A DNA stretch of 64,000 nucleotides from Ostrinia nubilalis (Eukaryota; Arthropoda; Insecta; Lepidoptera; Crambidae): positions 12,212,501 through 12,276,500 of the forward strand of contig NC_087090.1 in assembly GCF_963855985.1 (NCBI RefSeq). The letters run 5' to 3'. Made by a program: the position numbers and the translations under genes. The notes beneath the pieces are model-generated. The model made no database searches and was not told the origin of the DNA. It saw only the letters and a program-made list of their open reading frames with translations. Positions 24,473-34,700 of this stretch are shown here, one piece after another. How positions within the stretch are numbered: position 1 is the first letter of the stretch; the number at the start of each line of letters is the position of its first letter.

Positions 24473-27400
24473 CTGAAAAAAGATCGTTGATGAGGCGTTT
24501 GATTGTAAGTTTACTTGGTTCTTGTAATAATAATATTTGAACCTTTCATAAGCTTCGAGGACAACAATGTTGTTGATGCCGCGCTGCGACAGCCTGGCTG
24601 CAGCTGATATGCCGGCCATGCCAGCGCCTATGATGACGACTCGGGGCTCCGGGAAGCTCAGGTCAGCATTACAAGGGTCCACGCCACAGATCCCTCGATC
24701 CTCTAAATCGGGCCCGCAATCTAATATAGCTGGAGATTTTTCCGACACCCTTAAACAAAGGTGTTATAAGTGTAACGAATTAAACTAGCGCCACCTTGTG
24801 TCATAGCTTCTGTAACCTGTTTAAATATGGAAAAGAAATAAAATAAATGCAGTCTGTTATCCGCCATTGTGTAGTTTCAATAGGTTATGGGCCCAGACCC
24901 GTTTTTATCAGTTTTTATCAAGTATTTTCGCAGTGTTCAGTAGTAAAATGTCAGGAAATTACTCAGTAAACGTTCCTAAACTGAAAGGGCGTGAGAATTA
25001 TGACGACTGGGCATTTGCAGTTGAAAATTTTATGATCCTTGAAGGCGTCGATTTGTCTAGTAAAGAAGTGCTAGATGAACAGAATGACAGAAAAGCCAGA
25101 GCAAAGATGATCATGACCATCGATCCCACCCTTTACGTACACATTAAAGGGGAAAGTACAGTGCTGAAAGTGTGGAACAAATTGAAGTCACTGATTGCAA
25201 GAAATTCCTCAAAGCGACAAAGTCAAAATGGCAGTTACGGTAATTCAAATTATCGAAGAAGTAATGAAACGCAAAATGTCAATTCTGTCAATGTCAATAA
25301 TGTAAACAAATCTTCAAAGATTCGTTGTTACAAATGTAAACAGATTGGACATTTCAAGAGCCAGTGTACAGCAGGGAAAGCAAATTTGAATGCATTTAGT
25401 GCCGTTTTCTTGACAAGTCAATTCAGTCAGAACGACTGGTATGTGGATTCCGGCGCGAGTACTCACCTAGTATCAAACGAGAAGATGTTGTCGAATGTTT
25501 CGTATGAGCCGAAAACCAAAGAAATACTTGTGGCAAATCAGACCAGTGTGCAAGTAATATGTTCAGGAGACTTACAGATTACGACTGCAGTAGGAAACAA
25601 GCAGTATGAAGTAAATGTAAAGAATGTCTTATGTGTTCCTAACCTCACCGCTAATTTGCTGTCTGTGAGTAGAATCATTGCGAGTGGAAACAGAGTGGTT
25701 TTCAACAAGAAAGGCTGTTTTATCTACAACTCACAGAATGAATGCATTGGTGAAGCAAAGTTAGAGAACAGTGTCTATAGATTGAACATAGCAAGGTCAC
25801 AGCAAGTTTTGGCAGCGACAGTAAAAACATCAGTAACTACATGGCACAGGCGGCTAGGTCACATAAACTCAAAAGACCTTGGCAAAATGAAGAATGGAGT
25901 GGTTGACGGCGTGACATTCCAAGAGAAAAGCGAAATTGACAAATCCAGTTGCACAATTTGCTGCGAGGGCAAGCAAACAAGGCTCCCGTTTCCTATGAGT
26001 GAAAGCAAAAGTCAGAATGTGCTGGACTTGGTTCACACAGACCTTTGTGGACCAATGGAGAACAGTTCGCTCGGAATGGCTAGATACATGTTGCTATTTG
26101 TAGATGACTATAGCAGAATGTGCTTTGTCTACTTTCTACAGTCAAAGCATCAGACATTCAGATACTTCAAGGAATTCAAGACGTTAGTAGAAAACCAGAA
26201 ATCCAGGAAGATAAAGGTTCTAAGATCTGACAATGGAGGTGAATTCTGCTCAACTGAGATGGAGGAATACTTGAAGCAAAGTGGTATAGTTCATCAGAAG
26301 ACAAATGCATACACTCCGGAGCAAAATGGTGTATCAGAACGATACAATAGATCTATTATTGAAAAAGCCAGATGTCTACTTTTTGATGCTCAGTTAGAGA
26401 AAAAGTTTTGGGCTGAAGCTGTTAACACAGCAGTTTATATAAAAAATAGATCACCAGCAGCAGGATTGGAATGCGATGTTACACCTTTTGAAGTATGGAC
26501 GGGCAGAAAACCGAATCTGAGTCACCTGCGAATTTTCGGTAGTCCAGTAATGGTCCATGTTCCGAAAGAGAAGCGCAGTAAATGGGATAAGAAAGCAAAC
26601 AAGATGATCCTAGTTGGCTATTCGGAAAGCACAAAAGGCTATCGCTTATACAATCCAGATCAGCGGAAAATAGTTATTGCCAGAGATGTTGTGGTCATGG
26701 AGAACTCTAATGAGAACATGAAGGACGAGGATAACACAACCAGCAATCTGCCAGTAAAGAATAGTGAAGATAACCAAGGATTAGACCATTCTCAAGACCA
26801 AACTCTGGGTAGTCAGACAGATGTCACAGATGTTGAAGGACATAATGTAAGTGATCCAACTTATGTTCCAGATTCAAGTGAGTCTGACACCAGTTTTCAT
26901 GACACTATGAGCCCCGAGGAAACTCATGTCACTACACAGACAGATGTGGAAAATGTTCCAGAAAAACGTGTAAGAAGAAAACCAGATAGATTCACATTTG
27001 CTAATATGTGCGTGGAGGAAGTGACAGGGGAACAAATTTCATTAGATGAAGTCATGAATGGACCTGAAAAAGAGCAGTGGAAAAGTGCAATTCAAGATGA
27101 GTTGAAGTCTTTCGATGATAATGGCACTTGGACACTAGTGGATAGGCCAGATAATGCTACCATAGTCAAGATTTAATGGGCATATCAGAAGTTTAAGATT
27201 GTTCCAAGGAATATTGTTCTGTTTTATGTTTTAGTTGGAACAGTATTTAGTTTATTTCGTTAGGAGAGAGTGTTATAAGTGTAACGAATTAAACTAGCGC
27301 CACCTTGTGTCATAGCTTCTGTAACCTGTTTAAATATGGAAAAGAAATAAAATAAATGCAGTCTGTTATCCGCCATTGTGTAGTTTCAATAAAAGGTACG

Positions 27401-27522
27401 TTATGCCTCATGAGTTGGCCAGGTCTTCTACTCAGAACCCCCAGTTTCTTTACATACCATCTTTTTGACAGAGGCCATATCCTCGATATGGCCCTGTGTA
27501 ACCTGGTACTGAAGATTTTCAT
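23119..27522 (-). CDS. Flavin amine oxidase (spermine/N1-acetylpolyamine oxidase family), interrupted by copia in intron 1
   Basis: Three exons (27522-27458, 24749-24543, 24472-23119) join in frame to 541 residues plus stop, a normal size for animal polyamine oxidases. These FAD enzymes oxidise spermine or N1-acetylated polyamines, releasing H2O2 and an aminoaldehyde. Seen: dinucleotide-binding GAGMAG (63-68), VVLEA with the ribose-binding Glu, R-PGGRIHS (91-98), FCNKVYLEYCRPFW carrying the Lys expected at the flavin, and C-terminal FAGEATVPG (GEAT 488-491) with SGARLSGVREAE. No PTS1 tripeptide ends it (last residues KATN). Exon 2 has no ATG before GAGMAG, so an upstream exon is needed. The one proposed ends in a good donor (ATG|GTATGT) and gives a basic, acid-free N-terminus resembling a mitochondrial presequence. 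Intron 2 is 70 bp. Intron 1 is 73 bp without the copia element. The family is certain, but substrate and first exon are not. Confidence 0.88.
24543..24749 (-). CDS. Amine oxidase exon 2 (FAD-binding Rossmann fold)
   Basis: It encodes the N-terminal FAD motif PRVVIIGAGMAGISAAARL and VVLEAYER. The donor is GAAAG|GTTCAA and the acceptor TTTAAG|G. The split Arg codon joins exon 3 in frame. The acceptor lies only 7 bp from the target duplication of the copia insertion. Confidence 0.88.
24762..24882 (+). repeat. Copia 5' LTR
   Basis: 121 bp, starting TGTTATAAG and ending TTTCAATA, identical base for base to the 3' LTR. It contains an AATAAA-type stretch (GAAATAAAATAAATGC) that may supply the polyadenylation signal. 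Confidence 0.93.
24948..27176 (+). CDS. Copia gag-protease-integrase polyprotein, truncated before reverse transcriptase
   Basis: I take ATG 24948 (MSGNYSVNVPKLKG, the usual copia gag start) rather than the upstream in-frame one at 24867. It gives 742 residues. In order: N-terminal gag about 1-82, where a central block appears lost because LKSL runs straight into the Asn/Ser-rich linker; CCHC zinc knuckle C127-C140; aspartic protease DSGAS with D167; HHCC zinc site H300/H305/C335/C338; integrase core D364, D428, E464 with the D-x35-E spacing; and the GKKP-like C-terminal region. The frame ends at GTWTLVDRPDNATIVKI-stop, exactly where reverse transcriptase should begin. About 95 bp of unrelated frame then leads to the 3' LTR. 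It cannot replicate alone. Confidence 0.92.
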   Translation: MSGNYSVNVPKLKGRENYDDWAFAVENFMILEGVDLSSKEVLDEQNDRKARAKMIMTIDPTLYVHIKGESTVLKVWNKLKSLIARNSSKRQSQNGSYGNSNYRRSNETQNVNSVNVNNVNKSSKIRCYKCKQIGHFKSQCTAGKANLNAFSAVFLTSQFSQNDWYVDSGASTHLVSNEKMLSNVSYEPKTKEILVANQTSVQVICSGDLQITTAVGNKQYEVNVKNVLCVPNLTANLLSVSRIIASGNRVVFNKKGCFIYNSQNECIGEAKLENSVYRLNIARSQQVLAATVKTSVTTWHRRLGHINSKDLGKMKNGVVDGVTFQEKSEIDKSSCTICCEGKQTRLPFPMSESKSQNVLDLVHTDLCGPMENSSLGMARYMLLFVDDYSRMCFVYFLQSKHQTFRYFKEFKTLVENQKSRKIKVLRSDNGGEFCSTEMEEYLKQSGIVHQKTNAYTPEQNGVSERYNRSIIEKARCLLFDAQLEKKFWAEAVNTAVYIKNRSPAAGLECDVTPFEVWTGRKPNLSHLRIFGSPVMVHVPKEKRSKWDKKANKMILVGYSESTKGYRLYNPDQRKIVIARDVVVMENSNENMKDEDNTTSNLPVKNSEDNQGLDHSQDQTLGSQTDVTDVEGHNVSDPTYVPDSSESDTSFHDTMSPEETHVTTQTDVENVPEKRVRRKPDRFTFANMCVEEVTGEQISLDEVMNGPEKEQWKSAIQDELKSFDDNGTWTLVDRPDNATIVKI
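27271..27391 (+). repeat. Copia 3' LTR
   Basis: 121 bp, identical to the 5' LTR, preceded by a polypurine tract at 27262-27270 and followed directly by the AAAGG duplication. Confidence 0.93.
27458..27522 (-). CDS. Amine oxidase candidate first coding exon
   Basis: ATG at 27522-27520 opens 21 codons (basic: MKIFSTRLHRAISRIWPLSK, then R and a split W) up to donor ATG|GTATGT. Two leftover bases complete TGG with exon 2. Upstream, TTTTTCAG at 27548-27541 could be another acceptor, so a still earlier exon is possible. Confidence 0.6.
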
Positions 27523-28077
27523 GCGTATCAAAATATTAAACTGAAAAATTATTTCACATTGAATTTATCGATATTGTCAAATCTCTTACTGTCAATGTAA
27601 GGCTGAAGTTTGTCATAGAGTTTAGAGTAATGGACTAAAATCATCCAAAGAAGATGATATAAACCAAAACTATACTCAATACGTTTAATGCTTCCATAAT
27701 TTAATTTATCCTGGGTTATTTTAAATTTAAATCCAATGTTATGTGGGTGTGTATTTCTTATACTAACAAAATGTCTAGTAAATGGATGTTAGATATAATG
27801 CAATACCGGTGATCCCAAATATTTCTAGGTTTATTCCTAAATGACAACTGTAGAATAAAATAACTTTATTTTATAAATTATACGTTTATTCTTACACAGT
27901 ATTTATTCATAATTATTATCTACTCAAGTGACTATGGTATAATGCATTTGAGAACTTCATGCTCTTTATTGGAGATCACGCTTATATGAACATGGTCAAA
28001 CACAATCAGAACTTTGACTTATTATGACTTTAAACAACACACTATTAAATTTTGGTCAAAAATCTATGTCATCTCTA

Positions 28078-28255
28078 TAAGGCGGTTATCACACTGCGCC
28101 GCGCTCCGCCGCGGAGCGCGGGACGACAGATTTAATCATTGTATGCAAGTACCTCAGTTTGTATAGAAAACACGCGCGGCACTTCACACTGACAACGCGT
28201 CTGCGCGCCTGATTTTTTATATAAAATCACGCGGCGCAGTGTGATAACCGCCTAA
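28078..28255. mobile_element. Harbinger-like MITE, TAA target duplication
   Basis: The element 28081-28252 begins GGCGGTTATCACACTGCGCC and ends with the reverse complement of that block (GGCGCAGTGTGATAACCGCC). It is flanked by TAA on both sides. A 3-bp TAA/TTA duplication is the PIF/Harbinger hallmark. The interior is GC-rich near the left end and has no ORF. Confidence 0.8.
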
Positions 28256-28330
28256 AGTAGGTGGCGTTTTAACAACATTTTAGCAATACATGCACAATCA
28301 TAGATAGAATGGAATCGATCCTTCTATATT

Positions 28331-28442
28331 ACCCGATCGAGCTAACTGCACACCTCCCCGCGTTCGCCCCATCCGTCACCATCCGTGTCAGAGAATCGAT
28401 GTGACGTCACGGCCACCAGGAGCGCAGTTAACTCGATCGGGT
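28331..28442. repeat. Small inverted-repeat element
   Basis: ACCCGATCGAGCTAACTGC (28331-28349) is mirrored with one mismatch at 28424-28442. The 74-bp interior contains TGACGTCA. It is MITE-like, and the superfamily is not clear. Confidence 0.65.
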
Positions 28443-28653
28443 TGTATGTTAGTATTAAAATTATTTAAAAACAGTCAGACCTTAGAGCTAGCTAATAAAC
28501 GGAACCCTAATATACACATTTAGCTATTTACTTTTCCTTCATTGTTTTAAAATTAATTAATTCGTTTCAATTTACAATAGGTCCATTTCGAGTCGTTTCA
28601 CAATAGTCTACGTCACGAACACTTGCTGGTTAAACGTTTTAACAATACTGGGG

Positions 28654-28746
28654 TTACGGGTGAAAACATTCCGTCCAGAAGTGGTCCAACGTGTGGTAGA
28701 AATGTCGGCTGACGCCCAACAGCGAGTGATTTTCGTCCGTGTAGCT
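28654..28746 (-). CDS. DPP4-like A exon 13 (catalytic His, terminal)
   Basis: Acceptor TTTTCAG|AGC. It encodes SYTDENHSLLGVSRHFYHTL and ends TECFHP-stop (TAA at 28654-28656). H720 completes the triad. Confidence 0.93.
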   Translation of the reverse strand, partial: SYTDENHSLLGVSRHFYHTLDHFWTECFHP

Positions 28747-31700
28747 CTGAAAAAAATACGTAGACGAGTCAGAGATGAACATTATACCAAAATTTTGAAT
28801 GTATTGTCTTCATGGCCTTCGTAAATTATTAAACACTGAGAAATTATATTAAAATAAATACGCAGGTAACTAAGTACACTTCCATAGAAACAAAAAAAAC
28901 GTCGCTCTTTAGATGTGGATGTATTTTGACTGGTATTTTTGTAAATGTATGACTGGTGTTTTTGGTCTCATAAAAACATACCAGTTATCATTATTATTAT
29001 TGGTTTTTGGGCCTTTATTTGCGCCAACTCGACCAGGTTTGATCTATTGTGGCAGCCCTTGTCTTTAAAGTTCACTGCTTAGTCCCGTTAAGTCTATAAA
29101 TTTCCAGATTCTTTGGAGCGTGATATCTGCTATCTCATCCGGGTGCATGATGTGTCGCCCGAGATGGATACTTCTTTTGCTCATAAGCGGGAAGCATGAG
29201 CAAAGAACATGCATGGCCGTTTCTTCTTCTGTATGGCAGAATCTGCACAGAGTTTCCTCGCTCATGTTCATGTTCGATTTATGTTTGTTTAGTTTGCAGT
29301 GGCCGGTCAGTATTCTAGTCACTGCACAGGCAGCCAGCCAACATACCAGTTAGGTACCTACTTAACTTTAGACGACTCGTTACCTTACTTGTTATTGCTA
29401 ATAGTTTAAGTAAATAAGTAGTCTATTACAAAAACCTAACTCAAAGCTATTTTAGGAAGGCGAAACAAAGATGTCGTCTACATAGATGGAAATATTCGTA
29501 ACTATTCTTCAAGTGCTTGTCCAACATTACACGGAAATGAGTGGAAACGATCTGCATAATTAGCAGTAAATTTTTAAGTGCGCCGTAACTTCGCGGGCGG
29601 GCGGCGACAATGAGCTAACTAGCCGAAACGAATGCCTTGCTGACTGCGAATTGAAACACTTGCAATGGCTCTACGAGCAACAACGATAGTTTTAAATGTC
29701 ATTGTTTCAATACAGTTAAGACCTCATGCTTAAAGCATAGTATAAGTACCTAATAATTAGCAGGAAGGCGCTAGACGCAAACCGGGCGATGTGGAAATCA
29801 TTGGGGGAGGCCTATCTTATGTTCACCAGTCGACGTCCTGTGGCTGAAATGATAATGATGATAATGAATACACTTAAGGATACAAACAGATATTAAGTTA
29901 AGATTTAAAATATTTTTACCGTGCGAGGATTGAAGCTACTACCTCTAGCTAGTATTTCCGTACACAAACTAGGTACATCCAACAAATCAGTGAATCCAAA
30001 TTTCAAATAGTCTTATGACATTTAACTATGTAGACATCAATGAGACGAAATGTTATGTAAAACATTACACATCATGTCAATTACAAAACCGAAGAGAACT
30101 TTTGGATATAAACAAACAAAATGACAAACTAACGACGTTTATTGCTTAAACCAATCATATCATTAACGTCAACAAAACTAAAAAGTCGTTAATTTGCGTC
30201 GTCTAGCTCAGAAAACGGGCTAGACACCTATTAGCGTGACATCAACCTTAGTGCTAATTGACAGTGCTTTGAACCTTGCGAGCTATTACTTACAGTCAAT
30301 TATTCATTGCCATTCATTACGAAAAGGCGCTCGAGCCAACTAATACATTACTTTAGTTTACACACTTGTAATTGGCAAAGATTCTTGTCGCGATCGGTTT
30401 GCGTAAAAGATTTTAGCCTATTGGATATTTTGATTACTAACATAATTTATTAGGATACAAAATGTTTTCGACGCTGTAACGAAACCTAACTAGAAATCAT
30501 CAAAGTCGTTAGTTATTTCACATTCTTAATTCTGTTTAATCTGAAAAAAACGACTCTACTATGTAAGTATTACGCTTTTATTAACCAAACATCTTAGCAT
30601 CCGCAAACATAAATAAATGGATTCGACGTCAATAAGTAGGTCATATGTATAAGAAACAGCGCTAATAAACGAGTGATATTATGTAGTCATCAGTTCCTTA
30701 TGCAATGGAAGGAAATCATTCCCAATAAAGTGAAAAGTCGAACAAATAATGAATGTTGTCATTGAGTGTTGTTGATATTTGCGTTAATTAGAAGAAAATT
30801 CTTGGACCCACAACGAACTTAACCAGAAGAATATAGGAGAAATTAAGGCTCACCATTTGCTCAAAAGCGATATCAGCGTGTTGCAGCTGTTTCGCCAGCT
30901 GCATACTATGTTGGTAGTGCACGTTATCGTCCCCAGTGCCGTGGACGAGCAAGAAGCGGCGCCCGCGCAACTTCTCTGCCATGGCGGTGACGTCAGACCG
31001 CTGGTAGCCCAGTGGATTCGACCTTGGAATATCCATATACCGCTCTGTGTAGATTGAGTCTGGAGGAAAATAAAAATATTTAAATCTTCTATCTGTGTAA
31101 AAGTCAACCGTTATTGACTGATCTACTGAGTGGATTGCACAGCTTGTTATTATGAAGTAGGCAAAGGATTTGTCAAAATTCACCCTCTAAACTTTCCCCG
31201 TTCATCCCCTTAGGGCCTAAAGGAACGGGGTTCAAAATAGATAATGTTAAGACTTTTATTTAGAACTGGAGGACTGACGGAACCATGCTATATACTTACC
31301 ATTAAAAATGAAGTAGAAGCAGATGATTTCAAAAATCTAATATGTCAACTACCTAACGGGTCTAGGCTACCTTGATAAATAGGTTACATAGGCTTTTAAA
31401 AGTGACACTCTAACATGATTAATCTACTATAGGTTTTTGGTGTGAAATTACAAGTATTTTAACTAGTAACCTTATCATGAGCCTAACGATATCCAACACG
31501 GTCATAGCCATTCACATTTTGATAATAATTGATTGATGGACAAAACAGGCCTTTTTGCATAGTTTTTTTTCTACTAAGTACCAAGTACACACGAATGCAA
31601 GGATAATGACCCAAGATTGAATTATGACTTTTAGCCGGTAATTTACGTCAATACTACCGTTTAAATCGTCAATTATTTATGGTCACACTTAATTCATAGT

Positions 31701-34700
31701 GATGGACGTTATCGCTGTTGAACAAAGACGCAAGACGTGTTTAAGATGGAATCAATCAATGTGTATGCCAAAACAAACCGATGAGTTATTTCGAAGTCTG
31801 TACACTTATAGCAAGGATCAAGTTCACTTTCAACATGACCTAACCAGGGAAGGGCACCTATTATACTACTACTTAGTTAAGTCCCAAAAACAAACAAGGA
31901 TAGTTTAAACGCACCTACTTATCGTTCAGATTTAGGTATCTAATGTTAATTGTGTGAATTTTAATATTGTCTATTTTAAGATTGGTAAATCAACCCCCCT
32001 TTTTTCAAAGTATCCCTTCTCCGGACTGTCTGGACTGGAAGGGGTTCCATCCAAGCAACAAGACCGCCTAAGTTTGCTATGATTTTTTGATATATCTAAC
32101 TAACATCTTTACCAATTTTTCTATGTTGTAACAAGATCTCTCACCATAATACAGCCACGAAGTAACAGGCGCGACGGCCGCTCCGCAAGCCAGGAGTTTC
32201 TGGTCGTCCTGGATGAGCATCATCGTGGTCACAAACCCTCCGTAGCTCCAGCCCCATACGCCGATGCGCTTTGGGTCGATGAAGGGGTAAAGGTCCACTA
32301 GTCGCCTAAAGTGAGAAGGTAACAACATAACAATAGACAGGGTTTGTATAAAGGCTAATTAGTGACTTTGTTTTTAGGTATATTGTTGTAAAAGTTTAGG
32401 AAGATGGGAATTAAAGAAAGGGAATCTGGAACGTGTAAGTATCAGGTAACAAGATTTTGTGTGCTGATTAGACTTTGAAGTCACCGTGAATCAATTCCTG
32501 ACTATCCCCAATACCTCTTGACTCTATCTTACAGGCGACAGCGCTACATGCTGTAGCATATTTTGATAAAGCTACTTTTCTTAAACCAAGTTTATCTACC
32601 TAATTACAGGGTGACCCATTGGTAGGTGCGCAAACAAAAGGATTGATTCTACTGCTCAAATGCAGCAACTTTTCCCAAAAAAAAGGACGTAATTTTTTTG
32701 AGAAATAGTTTTATTATTCCTGTACGAAAGTTGCCAGCTTTGAATCAATCCTTTTTGATCCCCCACCAATAGATCCTGCACAAACTATTGCACATGCATT
32801 ACCCTGCATTAATTTAAGCAAACTAAGTGTATGTGACGCATACCTAATAGCAGCTAAAGTGTCCGTAACCTCCACGGTGCCTAACGCGGTGTTAACCGCA
32901 TGCATCGCCTCCACTCCCATAACGCCCGATCCTCTCACGTCGATCGACGCTACTATGAAGCTGCGGTTCGACGATAAGTACATGTTGTAGAATTCTGCAA
33001 GAATATTTTAGGTTACCATAGATTTTGCAGCAGGTTTGAAGACAACAATAGCCCAACAAACAATAGAATAGGTTTCGATATCTAAGTAACTGCCTATTTG
33101 AGCGTCACTAATTCGATCTTCGTCGACCTCTGGACTATCGTGAGGAAACCGCCCCTAACACAAACCTTACCTTTGTTTAGGTCTGCTGAAGGAGTGGACG
33201 GGAATATTTTGTTAATTTAACAGCACAAATTTTATTAGGTATCTTGAGAAAATGGGGTCAAATCAGACGTTGGTTACCTGATCATTTAATACTTATCTTA
33301 TGCAAAGTACTTATAAAGACTTTAGAAGCACTCACCTAAGTCATAGTTATCTTTAACCCTCGTAGTCCCCGGACCTGCGTATACCCTCAGAATCATCGGA
33401 TACTGCACATCCTTTTGCATGTCAGCTGGCAAAAGCAGTTTGACATGAGAGGTCACGTCTTCCCCTAACGGCAGCACGTTGAACAACGTCAACGGTAATT
33501 TGTACTGGCTCAACTTGTGGGCCAATTGAGCATTGTCTTTTAACAGGAGGAATCTGTCACCCTAAAAATAATAAACAGTTTTAGTACTAACAAACCTTAA
33601 CAATGAATAAAAACCGGGTGTGTGATTGGGAACTTACATTGCAAATATACAAAAATATCTTCGGCGGTACGTTAGATGAACTGCAAGAGACGACACCGAA
33701 ACTGCCCCCTAAAGAAAACATGGCGGACGTGTAGTGACATGACGGCTCCTTGCACGATATGCACCGCACCACGCCACGCGTCGTCGCCCACAGCTGCCTC
33801 TGCCACGGAATACTGCCAGGCGCCACGATGTAGTAAACCGTGTCCGTATCTTGATCCCATCCCAAAATCTCTGTCACAGTCGAGTTTCCAGGACTCAAGT
33901 CTTCAGTCGTAAGCGTATTAAAATCAAACCGAGCAGCGTGTGGAAACCTTTGATCTTCATGATACAACGGCTGGATCTCAACCATTTTCGTGCCAGTTCT
34001 GTCGAAGAAGGGCTGGGTGATGTCAACCCACCCATTATGCTCTGTATGCTCATTCACCATACTGCATTTGTCCTGCTTCAAATCGCAATTGACTAGGATG
34101 CTAGTACTTTGTCGGCGGTTAAGCCACAGCACGACCAGGTTCTGATCCGATGCCCAGTTCACTCTGCCCAGGATGTGGTCGATGCCAACGACGTCGACTG
34201 GGGCTGGTATGATCCATGGTTCTATGGTAGGGTCGTCCAGTTTCACGACGCGAAGACCGACTTTAGGGTTGACGCGACCTGCCTGACATACAGAATTTTA
34301 CTATCACAAACAAAGATCTCTACACAAATAAAGGTAGTCGACAGAACACCTGTTTACATAATAAAGAAAAGTGTCGTTTTATCGTTTCTTCTAGTATTTT
34401 TATAGGGTCATTTGTGGTACAATTATAAGTGATTTCACTAACCTTCGGATACTTGAACTCTACCAGCTCAGGGTACTGATTGTTGATGTCCGACGCGTTA
34501 CCATAGTAGGGGTAGATTGCGGACTCTACGAACGTATCGTTGAACGACGCTATTGCCAAATATGTGCCGCTGGGCGAAAACCACATCGCTTCTGCTGCAT
34601 TGAACACCTCCTCTGCAAAAACAGTATTCATCCAAGCTTCATATTTGTATAATTGGACGGTTTTATCAGTAGCTTGTTCAGTTTTGAAAATGTTAGATAA

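Larger units (their letters stand above)
24757..27396 (+). mobile_element. Ty1/copia LTR retrotransposon, internally deleted, with 5-bp TSD
   Basis: The element spans 24762-27391 and is flanked by AAAGG on both sides (24757-24761, 27392-27396). Identical 121-bp LTRs bracket a primer-binding site GGTTATGGGCCCAG (24883-24896), matching the initiator-Met-tRNA-derived type used by copia, and a purine tract AGGAGAGAG just before the 3' LTR. One ORF covers gag, protease and integrase, but reverse transcriptase and RNase H are missing, so the copy is only 2.63 kb. Identical LTRs indicate recent insertion. It lies antisense to the amine oxidase gene, inside its first intron. Confidence 0.95.
27541..28653. 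other. Intergenic region with two small TIR elements
   Basis: Between the amine oxidase upstream exon and the DPP4-like stop codon on the same strand. Apart from the MITEs at 28081-28252 and 28331-28442 I see no exon. It should contain the 3' UTR of DPP4-like copy A, but no clear polyadenylation signal was found. Confidence 0.5.

Noticed and set aside
23447..24540. Plus-strand open frames across the amine oxidase gene
   Set aside because: They are antisense shadows of the real minus-strand exons, with no independent signature.
33676..34405. Plus-strand frames opposite DPP4-like A exon 8
   Set aside because: Shadows of the coding minus strand.
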